64,000 nt of DNA, from NCBI GenBank assembly GCA_005281725.1, contig SSBO01000012.1:3020194-3084193 (forward strand), in the 5' to 3' direction. The notes below the pieces were generated by a model, which worked only from the letters and a program-made list of their open reading frames with translations, was not told the origin of the DNA and did no database searches. Each line of letters starts with the position of its first letter. The stretch's first letter is position 1. Shown here in pieces: positions 1-14,800 of the stretch. This DNA is from Wuchereria bancrofti (lineage: Eukaryota; Nematoda; Chromadorea; Rhabditida; Onchocercidae). Position numbers and translations under genes: made by a program.

Positions 1-1078
1 ATAAGGTGCCCTAGTTATTGTCTATTTGTTATTTCGATCATCAAATACGGTCAAACAGTAATTCTAGCCAGTAAGATGATGCAGTAATATGTAGTTCTAC
101 GACTAAACTCATTATCTTCCACTCCAAATAAGATGTATTTGTTCCGTAATCATACTTTTTTAGTACTGAATCAGTTCTCTTTTCCTAGTTGTATCAAGAA
201 ATAGGTAACCGCTTTCTGTGCACGATCCATTTTACTCTATCCTACTACTGCTACTACTAGCTGAGATATAATTCAATACAACAATGCTACCTGATAATGG
301 TGCATTCTACTGGTACATAACTGTCTGTAATAATGCTATTGTATGTCTGGGATGAGAAAAGTAGGGAAAGTTGCGATAATGGTGACAGCAGGAGTAGTGG
401 TGGCAGTGCTGGTGGAAGAGACGGTGATGCTGGCAGGGATGAGACTGAAATCGATTGGGGCTTTTTGTTGCTTCGAAGGAGTAGCTATAGTGGTGGCTAA
501 AAACAGTGCATTTTTACTAAATGTATACTTTCGGGTAGTTTGAATGTTTGTGTATGTGTATGGGCGTATGTGCCTCATATGGATGTCGTCGTCTAGTAGT
601 GTGTGTCACTTTGTCGGTGTGTCGTCGGAACAAACATAAGTAAAGTGATATTTTTTATAGGTTGTTGGAGCAGCAACGAATAGTTGGAGAGGGGGTGGGG
701 AGCGCATCATACATATACCGTCGGTACCGTGGATAATGGCTGTATCTCGAAAAGGAGCAGTAATTACATCAGGTGTGTGTATCTTACCGTTGGTGGCGCC
801 GGTCTTAACCATAGTGAGGGAGAGGACACCCCTCCTTTTTCCCTTACATTTAATTTTTAAAGATTGTGTTTTGAAAAGCACTTCTTTCTATTGTATATAT
901 CCCACCATATATCATATATATGCGTGTATGTGTGATGACACTGTTGCCAGCTCAGGTCTCGATCCAGAGTGAGAGTGGGTACTGATGGAACAGCTTACAC
1001 TCTCCACTTGTCCCATTACATCCATTTCTGAGGACTGTCAATGTGCTTAAGCCTTTTTTCCTATTGTATATATCCCCA

Positions 1079-1101
1079 ATATATATATATATATATATAT
1101 A
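1079..1101. repeat. (AT)n microsatellite
   Basis: An uninterrupted AT dinucleotide run in gene-poor sequence. No associated coding signal. Confidence 0.9.
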
Positions 1102-4100
1102 TTTGGGTCGGTCTGTACTTCCCAAATTGACAAAAAATTGTCTCCTTATGGTTTAACCCCATGCTTGCAGTGCAACTTTTCAGTGGTTGTAGCTAACCGT
1201 TTTATCTAGTAATTGCTGCTACAGAACACCATTCTTCATATCACTTCCATTTCTCATTTTTCCAATTCCTCATCTTTAAAGAAAACTTTGATTTATACCT
1301 TTCTGGACAGTGTTTAATAAGACATTGCTTATACTCTATCATCTTCTATTCTACACAGCTGCATCTTAACGCATCGTTGAAAGTTGCTTTTTTGTATGTT
1401 TCTAGCGTTAAAACATGCAAATAAATGTCTACTTCAGTCAAAGGATTCGTCAGATGGCCAATTGGCCAAGCGGACTGATACTTTATTAATCTGAAATGTA
1501 TCGAACTCTTATTCATACTTTCGTGAAAGTTAGGTTAGCAAATACACAGTGTTTTCTGGTAACGGCGCTTGCACACCGGATATATCGTTCTTTCTCTGGA
1601 AAGGCTCATGGCTCCATCCGTGAAACTACTCCGTCTAATCCGTATTTCGGTCACATTTTTGTTGACTCGCATTTCCCAATCTTCTCCGACAAAACTTTGG
1701 AAAATACACTGTCTCTTTGCTGCGGTACAGTTGCCGTGCCCAGGTTCACGTAGGTAGGCGGAGTCTCGTAACTTATTTAAAATGTCGAGTATTGTGAAAT
1801 TTGGCGCCCTAAAAATCAGACATGCAGTGGTACATGGCAAAAGAAGGGGAGGTATAAGTAATAGTGGTATGAGCATTAAATTTCAGAGGAAAGTGTAATG
1901 AAGGTGGCTTTTACTGATGCATTATGAACCATCCCCTAACAGTTTGTCACAACAGCTCTATTGTATCCTTGTGTGACTTCATATTTCATTCATCATTTCA
2001 AAACTGTCGACGTTCTCCCTGTATGATTTTTTTTTTAACCTATTGCTAGCAAACATTTCACGCTCGCTTTTTGAGTAAAGTCCTTCAGTATTTATCTATA
2101 GCTAACATGGGAAAGAGATATGTTCAGGAAGTGTATTATAAGGATTCATGTGAGATATGCTTTACATAGCTCTTATACAAATACATACACATATGCTTAT
2201 AAATATGCTTGCTTGCCATATTGGCTATAGATTATGCTTAGGATGTTTCTATAGGAATCATAAATTTAGTTATTCAGTCAGGCTTATTGTTTAGAAATGA
2301 GGAGATTAATTTGAGGGTTCTGCCTTTAATTACCGATTTACTAATGAATAATCCCTTAAATATTCTTTATTGATCTGGTATCGGTCAGATGCAGTCGGTG
2401 TTGTTTGTAACTATGACGCACCAATTTATTAAGTTATTAAATAGTTTTGAACATTACTTAGGTTTTGTAGAAGAAGTCATTGGTGAAACTATTAGCCAAA
2501 AGGTGCCAAGAAATGATATTTCACCGCAATTTCGTTATCATTGCGATATCAAATATTTGAAAATATTTTTTCATCAGAAGATTTCCCAGATTTTTTCACT
2601 GAGTTGAATTTAATGGCAGAATTCTCGGTTTTAAACAAGTCAGGTTTAAAGTTTCTTTACTAAATCATATGTAACAGCTACCGTATACTGTAACATCAAA
2701 TTGATTTTACTAGATATGCTTTATGGAATTTTATGTTAAGTCATAGAATTGCAAAATGAATTTTTGGAGGGAAATATCTGCAGTTTTTTTAGCTGCTTTC
2801 CCTTGTAAACAGAAGTGTCTGAGATGCTGGTAGTAACAGAATCTGAAATAGTTCCGCGATCTCAAATAATTCATGGAAGTGCAGAAATCTAAGATCATTA
2901 TATTTTGTATCCATAAATGGAGTAACGACATGCACTGCATAAGAATTGGTGAATGCAATGTAGCAGATGGAGTACAACTGTACTCTTTGGGCATAGATCA
3001 TATACTGCAAAACGGTGTATTGTATTTTCATTTTTAGAAGGGAAGATTAACTTAAGAAATGTGGACTGTTATCCATGATTCGAACATCGCATCTTGAACT
3101 TTGTATCATTCATCATTTGGTGGACTTAAAGATGTCTTACCAGTTCGATTTCAGCAAAAAAACTGCCCGTATTCACCATCACGAAAAGGGGAAAAGTGCA
3201 AGTTAAACGACAGAAAATAATTTTCTCTGGACATCTAATTGTGTTTCAGCCCTTGGGATTGACTTAGGATTGACCTATGAAAATATGTGGACAGTGTATG
3301 AAAACAAGTTGTTCCCATATACCTCACACATATGGAAAAATGAGAACCGGAATAATTTGGCATCTCCTGAAGAAACGAAACATAACCAAAGCAAGAGTGA
3401 TTATTATCAAACGGTAAAATAAATGCATTTAGAAAGTGCATTTGTTTTGGAAGACTTACCAAGAAGTGGGAAACCCAGGAATTTCAGTTTTTATTAGTTT
3501 AGTCATTTACCCGTCGAAAACCAACATAGTTCATTTTTCAGTTTTTTTTTGCCATCTCAATCACAATTGAAGTTTTTTATTATGTCTTTTATTTTCTAGC
3601 ACTGAACGCTTAATTAGAAGTTTTAGTAAACTAGATGATCGGTATTGGTGTAGGTGTTGCTTTCACCGGAAGACTAATAATGCTCAACGGTAACCGACGT
3701 GGAATTGTATCACTAACAGGAGAATTCAAATTTCAAGTTTTTTTTGTTAAAAATCACTTATATTTGAAGCATTAATAATTTCATTCCTCTCGCTTAACAA
3801 TATTTTTATGTCCGGTGATACAGGAGTCGTATCCTCAAACGGAACCCTGTGCAAGAGATGATTCTCAGTGAAGTGATGATGCAAGTAGTTTGCTGAGGAA
3901 ACTTTGCGAGATCTCTGTTCAACCGACTTTTATCTGGTAATGAATAATCTGCAGGTGTAATTAATGGAGACAGTTTCATTTTTGGGCCGAAGTTTCATTC
4001 TTCAGTGAATTCTTAGGATTTTTTTGTTGAAAGTCGTGTGGTTTGAATGTCATTTGTTTGAGGCAAACGTGGTGATAGTTGGCTCTATCCAAACTCTTAG

Positions 4101-5260
4101 CTCTGTTTCGAAGCATTTCTGAGCTTTTTTTAGAAAAAAAGCTCTGCTGCTTGTGCTGACACCAAACGCGTGCTAGAGGCGGCTGCCTACATGGATGGAA
4201 GGTCGAAAGCAAAGCCCATTTGGTAGTTCTGCCTGCTCCTACCGCTTCCCCTCCTCACCACACCATCAGCACCCTGCCTACTTCATGTATTGAATTTTTC
4301 ACCGAGTTCACACCAGTTCGTTCTTCAAGGCAGGCCACTCCGAATGTCCCTTTCTCCTTCCCGGTCGATCCCCTGCACAACCAGTCACCCCACTACCACT
4401 TCCAAGCACACAGACATACACACACATATATATACGACACTCTGTCATACTCCGCTAAATTTCGAGCACTTCGTTTTCCTGCTGAAAGAATGCCTCCACC
4501 GCGATGCGTTTTGCGTGTTGTCGGTAGCAACAGCCCCGCTGAAAGAACACACATGTACGCCACGTCGCACTCAGCTGACTTTCGGCCCTTCTCAGCTGAT
4601 GTTTACATATTGTGATGGACTTCCACAGTTCTATCACATCCCCTACCCCTCCTCTAATTCTGTTCACTCTATGCTGAAGCCTTTATCTATCAGTGCTTGC
4701 CACCATTTTCTCGCAGGTTTGTTTGCTCAGCAAAAACTCATAGAGTTATTGTCTTTATTTGCATCTATATAAGCATGCGACATTACTCACTGTATCCTGT
4801 ACAGACGGGTCAAAGGTCAGTTATGGGGTGTACCATTAGTTTGTATAAGCACGAGTGGAAAGAATCTCGATTGCGTGGTGCTTATTTTTACTGGGAGCAA
4901 ATGATCAACACCAGTTCAGGCTACACACAGTGATAATTGTAATTACCGGACGGTCAGGAGGTAGCTACTAATATAATGTTCCTCCATCAAAGCCTCGATA
5001 AATAGGGCAGAAAAGTTTATCCTCAACTAATAATATGACCTTAATCAATGTCTTCTGTACGAAAGCGTCCACATTTGCTGGAAATAACATATTAATCTTA
5101 AAACACAATTTCAAAATTGCACCTGATGAGTTCATAACAATTATACATATGCACACATCAGGTCGTGCATTTCACATCGACACCCGCAATGCGTCGGTTT
5201 GTAACTGGCAGCGATATGACAGTGTAGAATTTTGAAATTAACAAAGTTTCTTGGCAAGCA

Positions 5261-5345
5261 ATATATATATATATATATATGGGTAGATTAGATTAGATAG
5301 ATAAATAAATAAGTAGATAGATAAATAAATTAGATAGATAAATAT
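5261..5345. repeat. (AT)n followed by a GATA/AATA tetranucleotide tract
   Basis: An (AT)10 run at 5261-5280 is followed by about 60 bp of imperfect GATA and AATA tetranucleotides (gatagataaataaataag and similar). This is a compound microsatellite. Confidence 0.9.
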
Positions 5346-7097
5346 GCGCATATAAATACAAAGCGTACGAGCAACGAAATGCAGGAATGGTGATAACAAA
5401 ACAGTAGTGATTAATGATTGTGGACGTGTATGAATGTTTTTATGTGAGCTGCGAAAGGTACTGTTAATGGTTTAGAATCTGCCGTTATACTGTCCTTCAG
5501 GGAATTAAGCTTTTGAAACTTCTTCACTTCTCACCTCATTTTGTCTATTTCATTCATACGTTATGTCGAAATCAAAAATTTCTATGCTTTTGCTGTGCAG
5601 ATAATATCTCATCGAAACAGTAATTCAAGCATACTTGTCACTACTTCTTACGTAATAATTGATTCTTACGTTAAATTTGCCCAGTTAGTCAAAGTTTAAA
5701 GTTTCAATAAGACACAGGAAGCTAAAAATTTGATTCTTTCAGACAAATTCTGTAATAGCGTAATATAGGAAAAAACAAAGATATTTCAATCTTTAACCTT
5801 ATAGAGCTCGTAAAGTCTGCGAAGGTTTAAAGTTGTGCTGTAGCAAATCCTTTGAACTATATATCACATCATTTTCAAGATTTCAACAAATTGGCTCGTG
5901 TTATGTTAATAATGTTGACCACATGTAATATTTTCAATTATGAAATATGTTGTTTTTCGGCTTCCTTCTACTTTGTTATCAATGAAGACATTTTTCAGAT
6001 ACGATATTTGAAAAACATGTGGTGCCACAATCATTTGTAATTATATTTTGCTGAAGCATTTTCACTACTGGAAGAATATGCTCATCAAATGCAATTAATG
6101 ATTGTTGAATTATGTTGGTTCAACGGCATAAGCAGCTTAAATTTAACATATTGGTAATGTGTAAAATTACTTAGAATACGAAACACCGCATAAGTACCGA
6201 TGACGGTCTGCATGCCAGAGGCGCCATTCACATGGGTATCGCCAGTTTGCTCCACATATCACCATGGTATAATTCACGTACCGTGCGTCGATCCGTGCGC
6301 AGCCTGTCGTTTCATAGATTGTAAATGCACCTGTCTGGTATGCAGACCGACTGAACGGTCTTACATCTTTCGCAAGGAAATTCTGTGCGAGAATTTGAAT
6401 TCAAGAAAGAAATCAGGACTTCCATTGATTGCCTCTTCATAGTCTTTCTGTGCATAATCTTTTGCAAACCAACTTTATTGTGGATTTCGAGCAGTAAACC
6501 GGATTGTTGACTACATATCAATTGATGAAGAGAAACGTAACTGAGATATTGTTAGTAGCGGATGATGAGTTTTTGCTTTTTAATGGTATGAAATGAATGG
6601 CTGGAGTGAAATATTACTGATAATTTGGACGCAACTCACATCAGAAGCAATCTCTGCCTTACGAGGCATCTTTGTTTATTGCAAACATGTTCAATATCAT
6701 TGAAGAAAATAACTCACTTAGAGGGAGACAGAAGTGAGCTTCTATCCCAGGAATACCACGAAGGAAATGGTCGATATCATAACAGTTCATCAGCAGCAAG
6801 GTAACAAATGATGATCTTGAAATGGTAATGGTTGTTGAATGGTTGATTATTAGTTGCAAGCTATCTCTTCCAATCACTTCACCTCCACTTTTTTCGAATT
6901 TTCCAAAAAACCTTGTTTTCCATTTTGCCTGGCTGTCATCTCATTGATGGGTTAAGGGTAGTAGGGATAGATGGGTGGTGCTTGTTAATATTTTCTGTTC
7001 CATCTCTCTTGTTCTCTTCCCATTCCATCACCACAAGCACTTCACTCTTCGAGCACCACTCGTTGTCGAGGGGCTACACTCTCCATGCCAAACATCA

Positions 7098-7215
7098 CCG
7101 TCATCATCGTTATCATCATCATTATTATTATTATGATTATTATTATTTATTATTATCATCATCATTATTACCATTATCACTATTATTATTAATTATTGTT
7201 ATTATTACTAATTAT
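7098..7215. repeat. ATT/ATC trinucleotide microsatellite
   Basis: A run of mainly ATT, ATC and TTA triplets. It creates a long open frame rich in His, Tyr, Leu and Ile that I regard as non-coding. Similar ATT/AAT tracts occur inside introns at about 12592-12700 and 58616-58712. Confidence 0.85.
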
Positions 7216-8770
7216 TATCACTACTTTTCCACGCCTGTAGACATATATGTGTCCTCGCTCTCGTTTCTGTTTCTGCTTCTCCAGTCCCTTGCTTATCCTC
7301 ATTTCGGGTTTATCTTAGATCATGGTGTAACATTTTCACATAAGTACGCCTCATGCTGGTTGCTTCCAAAGTTGTTTTGAGTTTCAGCGTACTTATGCTA
7401 TAAATACAAAGCGAGACGAGGGACCAGAAATCTCCAAATACGGGGATTTACCGGGTGGCAGTGTGGTTAGCTGGTTGTCAGCATATCGGACAACGGCTAT
7501 CATCACTGCCGTCCTGGTTTTCCTAAAGCTCAGCATCTTCCTGTTCTCAAGACTTTAATTTTTGAGACCAAGTTTCCTGTCATTCTTACGTGTTCATTTT
7601 CCTTCTTATATTCGTCATATTCTCTATATATCTCATACCACTATCCCCGCTGGTCCCTTTTTTACAACCTTTTCTGCCATAACAACCTCAGTCACAGTCT
7701 TAATTTCAGCAGGTGTTTCGGTTGGATTTACATCTTCAGATGTATTCACAGCCTAATCTACTTTTTAGTGCTTTCTGGAGGCGTTGCAGTTTCGAATTCT
7801 GTTGCTGAAACGAAATGGACATTTCATGTAAGTTGATTTTGAAAGTACTGCTAGATTGCTTTTAACAAAATGAGGGGTCAGGTCCTATTCTTTAATCTGT
7901 CCTACTGATTTATTACAGACAGCGGGTGGCGTCGCCTTGTCGTGTTCCAGTATACTTGGAAATTTTTTTACTGATCGAATAGTATAATTATTGATTAGTT
8001 CGAGTTAGTTACATTAAATGAAGTCGACAAATAGGCGTAGGCGATCAGATTTAATGTGTTTGGAGGATTGAAGTTGTTTATCACCAGTATCTTCGTTCTC
8101 AACCTGTTACCGATGTCAAGTTAAAATAAGAGTACAAGTTTCATTGATTTTTGGAACGAGATTGCTAGCAAGCGCGCATGGCATGTTTCACATACATTTC
8201 TACTTATTTGCCTGGTTCCCTTTCGTCTCTTTCTTACGTCACTAATTCTGCTATACTGTTGTGAAATAAGCTTGAAATTTATTGTCCATGGAAAACTGCA
8301 AAAGAGCAGGAAGTGCGGATTCATTCGTTGTATTTTACTCATGGACGTTTGTTCGGAGGTGTTTGTTCTCAGTTTTTTTCCGGTGAAAAGATTTAGTATC
8401 ACATGAATCAGAGTGGATCGCTGACTGAAGAGTCGGTGCGCGCTACATACCATTTTTTGTTTACGAAATTTCTAAAGAAATTTTTTGGTAAAAAATTCAT
8501 CGAAGTTTGAGGTAATCATGAATGAAGGATGATTAATGTAGTTGGCCGATGGTACAGAATTCACTGGAGTGTTTCGTATTGTGAATGAATTGAGGCAATG
8601 CGCCAGCGATTTTCTGATATAAATATTGGAGGCTTACTGCACGAATTTGGTGGGGTTTTTTTTTGGTAGACATTGTTAAGCTGGGGTAGATGTGTGCATC
8701 ATTCGTCATTCAGCTAGGAAAGAAAATGTGTTCGTGGTTTGTGGTGTGAAGTAGAGCAATGAAACCGAGT

Positions 8771-9054
8771 TTTTCATGAACTCCATGAATTTCTGTTTTT
8801 TCTGCACAGTTCAAGAATACTCCGTCGGAGTGAAGATAAACTATTTTCTCCTAACGCAATAAACAATTCACAATGCAAATTGTTTAACTTTCTTTCCTGA
8901 AAGAATCAATTGAATGTGGAGGAAGAAGTAGGAGAAATTCTGTCACAAGGTTTTTCATTTATTGCGTTAAGAAAAGATAGATTATCTTCACTCTGACAGA
9001 TTGACCTCCTTGAACTGTGCAGAAAAGATTGAAATTCATGGAGTCCATGAAAAC
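8771..9054. mobile_element. MITE-like foldback element (imperfect inverted repeat)
   Basis: The segment 8771-8863 reappears as an imperfect reverse complement at 8958-9054. Matching blocks include the start TTTTCATG..CTCCATGAATTTC, the block TTCTGCACAGTTCAAG, the block AGTGAAGATAA and the inner block AACGCAATAAA. The arms are about 93-97 nt around a loop of about 95 nt, and the arms differ by scattered substitutions and small indels. There is no coding capacity. Size, non-coding nature and terminal inversion fit a miniature inverted-repeat transposable element. I saw no convincing target-site duplication, so the family and the exact ends are unknown. Confidence 0.6.
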
Positions 9055-11872
9055 GACGAAGAGGAGGAATTATAAATGCACTGAAAACACTCAACCTAAT
9101 ATCAGTGGTGCAGGCAATAATTTGTTAGCATTTGAATTGTAAGATGGTTTGTTTTATTATTGGCTACATATTACTCATGTATGTGACGAACTGCCGTTTG
9201 CTGGGTATGATGCACACAAATTTTTCATATGGATTAAGAAGAATTGGCTTTGTTGTTGCCTTGCTCTTACCTTCGTCGGTGGTCATCACCCTCTTGGGAC
9301 GGCTAAATGAGTTGTCATCGGTTGCCGCTGTCGCTAGTATTTCTTCCTTTCTTGTCTATTTCTGTTATTGTCATTGCAGTTTTCAGCTAAGTTTTTTTCT
9401 TTTTTTTTCTATTTTACTGAAGAGGGCATTTATGTGTCGATGTGTCCATACTTTCTCGTTCTCTTATGCCTCCTCACCATAATGCTACTTCCAAAAAGGG
9501 CCAGTAAGAGATGAAAGGATCGCATGACGCGAGCGCACATTTGTCACGCCATGCAAGTTGCATTGTAGTGTAAGTTATCAGAATTGTAAGTTATAAAAAA
9601 AAAGCTCATGGCCATTAAATCACGTTATTATCGCTATATTAACAAACGAAATTTGGGGTATTACTGCACTCGTTTCAGGTAGATTGTTGCATTCTCAGGA
9701 GTTCAAGCAACAGTCGGTTATTGTCATTAAATACATGCACAGTTCTAATTATTTGTTAGGGGAGTTTTTTTCGTTTGGTTAATGACGTGGAATTTCAAAC
9801 TTTTACCCAACTTATTTATGTAGACGAATTTCCAGGTGTTCGTTTCACGCTGGAAATCCATTTGTTGTGTTGCATAGCTTAGAATTTCCACTATTTTTCT
9901 TGTTATTTCTATAGGATGCATCGCTGATTTTTTTAACCATTAAACGAGGACTATAATTACTTTGTGGCACGTCTCGTTGTATTGACTTTCACAGTAGGAA
10001 GCATAAATTGTTTTATTCGAGACTGTTCGATTAATTTGCTAATTTGAATTGGTTTCTTTGGTTCTATGCTAACACAGAAGGCTCATTTTGGTATTTGAAC
10101 TACGATCCCAACGTTATTTTGGAAGCTTATAAAATTTATAAGAAATAGTTCTATACTTAATGAAAGTTATGTACGCGTATTGTTTGCTGATTGGCATATT
10201 ACAATCTTTCTTCACATTCGATTCACTTTTCCCACTATAATTATACATTAAAATTGATTGGCATAGGGCTTCATCTTCCTGAATTCATGGTGGTCCTGTG
10301 TTTTTTTCTTTCAAGTTAATATCTGTCAAAAATAATGAGTTGTGTGAAATTCCAGATTGATGTTTGGAATCGCGGAACAGCTTCAATAGTATGACACTGC
10401 AGTGCGACTCGCAACACTTTTTGATACTCGATTTTGATTTAACAATGGATTGAACTGTGCAGATCAACAAAAGTGGCATGGACTAGTAGTACTCCAGACA
10501 CTATGGACCGACATTCATGCCAGTGTATTTTTAAATTCAAAAATATCTCGACGTAATGCTTTTTTTACTGTTTAAACATCTTTGTATTTGCAAACCGACC
10601 AGCTGTTGCACTGCGCTTTGTACATGGTTGGTGAATAACTATTTTTGCTTGGTTTTTAACTTTCCTCCTCGTTCATTTTTGATTGTTGTTTACACCACAC
10701 TATTGTATCAATTCCTCCTTAGCTTTGCTTAACATAAACAGTTTGTTCGTAGTCAAAATTAAGGGGATGGGATTCCTTTAGATTTTTAAATCGAGATTTA
10801 AACTGAAATTGAATCCCCTGTGGAAATTATGAGATAGTGAGATATAAAAAAGGAACTGAGCATTACCGAAATTTGCATAGGTTCCTTCAATTGCTGGTTA
10901 AGAGAATGGCTTGAACGTTTTTGCACTGTCATACACCCGTTTGCTAAGTTCTGTTCGGTGGAAGAAACGCTTTACACTGGGGGAACGGTTTATTATTGAA
11001 CTTCTTTTTAGATAACTCTTCATTTTTCTAGTAATTTTCTATGTTCAAGTGACTAAACATTGTTTTCGTTAATTTTCTTTTACACTCAACTGCACTGACG
11101 TATCATCACAATGTCGCATTTGCTTGCTTGAATTTGGTTTGTGCGTACTTCTGCTCATTCATTAAATGCTGTTCAGGTCCTTATCAAATATCATAAAATG
11201 CTTCTTAAAAGACCTAGTTTGTCGCAGCTTTCCACCATAGTTTCAATTTATTGCAAAGCTACCTTCATTTATAAAAAATGAGACGGTCTCGAGACCTGGC
11301 TAATCGCCTCATAATGCGATTGGAAGTACTACAACTTATACACATACAGTTATGAAGTGGTTTTTCCATTCCATCCCTCATATATTTGTTTCAGAAAAAG
11401 TAACACGGTTATTCTGTGCAAATATGAATTTAGAATTGCGTTAAGTAGCAAATAATAGTTCCACGGTAAAAGTTAACAAACGTTGCGCGACAAATTTTTT
11501 AAATTTTATAGAAAAAACGAAGCACTATAAAAATAATTCGCTGAACGTCGATGATGTATCTTCATTTTCCACTTCCTCATAATTACTGTTGTATTTAGCT
11601 ATAAATTTAAAAGCCAAGTGGATTTTTTTCAAACTGGATAAGAGAAATTGCCTTATCGAGCTTCAAAACACAACTCGTTGGGAATTGTTTTTTAATTATC
11701 CTGGGGGTACGTTGTCTGCTTTTAGAATGTCTAAGGAGTGGAAGAGTTATATTGCAACAGGTTAAGTGAGAGGACAGATCACGACGTTTCCCAAAAAGTC
11801 AATGGAGTGATTTCAAGAAAACTACAGCTAAAGCCTTTTCGGGAAGTTCCTTTCGCTCAAAGAGAAAAATTG

Positions 11873-14800
11873 TTAGTCGAAATTTTTGTTTTTGCTAAGT
11901 CTGAAGATGTTACCCATATTTTCGCTTGGCAAATTTTCGATCAAGGCAGTTGTTGTGAGTGCAGTTGGAAATGACTGTGTTATATTTTCATCGCTAGTGC
12001 TGCCACATAAACGTTCACGAAGTGGAATACCAGTTGTTTCTTGAATATGTTTTCCCAAACGTTGTCGATAATCTGCGATTTTTTTTTCCTTCTAGAAAAT
12101 AATTTTAATTGAAATTTCTTCAGAAGAAAATTCGAACTATCCTTGCTCAAATAAGGTTTAAAAACAACATCATTCAAAAAAGGGTAAATTCTAAGATGAA
12201 ACCAACATGCTCTATTTGACACTTCAAATCGGCATTCTCATGAACAAGTTGTTGACACCGTTTTTGTTCTATCCCAGCAGCATCTGGATGATACAATGGT
12301 TTAGTACCATCATTTTTCTCACCACTTTTAGGTATCCGACGTATATGAACAATTTTTGGCAAAAATATTAGACCAAGCGTTATATACGTACTCAGTAAAA
12401 CTGAAACTATGACAGTAGTCAGTACTTGTTTTTCTCGGATCATCTTTTTTATGCTCTCAGGAATTTGCTGAAATCCAAATTCAAAGGATTAAGATAAAAA
12501 AGTCACATATAGTGGAGTGGTTCATCCATTAAACCATAACAACTTACGTGTTTACAATTTCAGTGAAGTGCATCTTACAGTAATAAATAATTTAATGACA
12601 ATAATAATTAATAATAATAATTAACAATGACATAATAGTAATAAATAAATAAAATAATAATAGTAACAACAGTAATAACAATAATAAATAATAATAAAAA
12701 CAAAAGCGCCTTCAAAATTTCTTATTTTTCCCACTAGTAGAATGTACTAAGTATCTTGGCCTTAATAAACAAGAAAAAGTTTCAAAAAAAAAAAAAAACC
12801 AGTAATGCTTATAAAAGCAAAATTGGCATCAGATTGAGATCGGATAAGAAAAGTGACAATTGGTCCAGTTATTAGAGATAACACGGCGACGTTATATATA
12901 GCCAAACCAACGAAGCGTAGATCGTTCACGAAAAGAGGTTTTAAATTACGTGTTTCATATGCAAGGAAAAGACCAAGCAGCAACAATAAGCATTTATAAC
13001 CCATTACCAAGCCTATAATAACGACACTTTATTAGTGTTTAAAAACTTACATTACAAAAATATTCCAAATAGTTACTGCAACGCCATTATAAGATTTTCT
13101 GAAAAACAAACAAAATTAAATTACACCTGCAAAAGATAAAGATGAAAATTGTAGAAATATAAAATAAAACAGGAATTCACAGAAGTGTTAAAGAGAAATC
13201 ATGAAAATCCCCCTCTCTGAAAATATAGCACTACAATCGTCCGTTAACAAAGATCAAAGCAATGATGTTCTTTGACGCTTCTTAAGAGGAACACCATTGA
13301 AACAAAATCTCTGTGTCGTTGCATACAAAATTAATTTGCCGGTGTTTGGAAATTTAATAGTTTTCGGAAAATTTCATGCCTGTCCACATTTCTTGTCGTT
13401 TACTTTGACACAATTCAAGAATCGGGAGAAGCATAATATCTTCTTCAGTTCCCATCGGTGGTTCCTGTACAAAGCGACAAGATGCACGACAGAAGATAGT
13501 CTATTTTATATAAGAGATCAAATTTTTGGGGATAAATGAATGTTATAACCGTTGAACCTAGTTCTTGATGGCAATCAGAAATAACTCAGGAATAATTTTC
13601 TTATCGAGATTTTGCTGTATTTAAGAAATATGCATTTTTTGTAAAATGCATAGTTCTTAAAAAATCGTTTTTATTTCTTACTTGTAGTGGAAACCGCTGT
13701 TCGACCCTCTGAATTGGATCAAATGTAAACCAACAGGTTATTATGATTACATCGACCACAAAAAATGCAGTAACTACGAGGTAGAATTTGCATGCAGGTA
13801 CTGGCTGCAAAATAGAAAATAGCAAATTTATCAACGTAGAAGTATATTGCAAAGCTGGAAATTACAAAAATGGTTTTGAATTTATTTTTAGAATTTCATA
13901 TCGTAAAGCTGGAAATTACAAAAGTGATGAAACGCTGCGAAAATAATTTATAGTATCCTTTGAGATTTAATGTTGTGTTCGGTTTTTCTAAGCTCTTCAG
14001 TGTACTACCTGGCCCGTAGTTGGTTTGGAAATAAGATGCTGATTTTCGGTTGAGCCTAAGCGGTGAACAACCCAAACTTTGGCAAACATCGACCCATAAG
14101 CAAACGTGAAACCAACCATTAAAAGTGATATTTGTGACTAAAAATTGAAAGTAGTTGACTTAACAAAAAAAAAAAAATCAAGCCTTAATTTTAATTTTTT
14201 GAGTTATTTTAATTTTGTTTAAATTTAAACTAACATGACAGAGCAGTGTGAATGAATGCTTTGGAACAGTGATTCCACGTGCTGGTAAGCCGAGCAACAA
14301 TAAGCTCAGACAGCAGAGTATACATCCAGCTAGAAGTACATTGTTACACTGCGGTTGAGATTCCATTATTATCCTGAACACGAGTCATTGGAAATTTCTT
14401 CTTTATAGAATCAAGAAATCTCAACTGTTGTATCTATAAACACTGATGCTCGACCGTTTAATTAATGAGCGATAGATATTACCTACTGAATCTAACTTTC
14501 AATAATACTAATTTACCAAGCCAAATACAAGTATTTTCATTCGTGTAACGTTAATTCCACGTTTGTGGCCTAATTGTTCAATCTTCTTTTTTGTTGATGT
14601 ACAAGTGAAAACACATGAAAGGAAAGAATTCTTAATATTTCTGCACAGTAAAATTGTTCATCCAAACCGTATGTATTACTATCAGATAGCAACAAAAGAA
14701 CATCGAAATCGGCTTTTAAAAGAAATGTTCATAGGAAATAAAAGTTAGTCAAAAGATATTATAGAATTTGATATTTTGAGACAACCTACCTGTTTACAGT

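Larger units (their letters stand above)
1..11872. other. gene-poor flank, no protein gene recognised
   Basis: No stretch here shows a run of exons with matching splice phases or a recognisable protein family. The longest open frames are short, low in complexity (Ser/Thr/Pro-rich near 4220-4770, Leu/Tyr/His-rich near 7080-7220) and unrelated to anything I know. What can be seen are AT and GATA microsatellites, an ATT/ATC tract and one foldback element, listed separately. The last kilobase or so probably contains the 3' untranslated region of the GABA-B receptor gene, whose minus-strand stop codon is at 11873-11875. Unrecognised exons or noncoding RNAs could still be present. Confidence 0.6.

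Noticed and set aside
4220..4772. Two overlapping open frames rich in Ser, Thr, Pro and His
   Set aside because: Overlapping frames in the same pyrimidine-rich stretch with no family resemblance; more likely a compositional effect than a gene.
6913..7380. 155-codon open frame rich in His, Tyr and Leu
   Set aside because: Its middle is a translated ATT/ATC microsatellite, and the rest is low complexity.
7449..7530. tRNA-like or SINE-like stretch (TGGCAGTGTGGTTAGCTGG)
   Set aside because: It faintly recalls an internal RNA polymerase III promoter, but there is no good B-box and I could not draw a cloverleaf.
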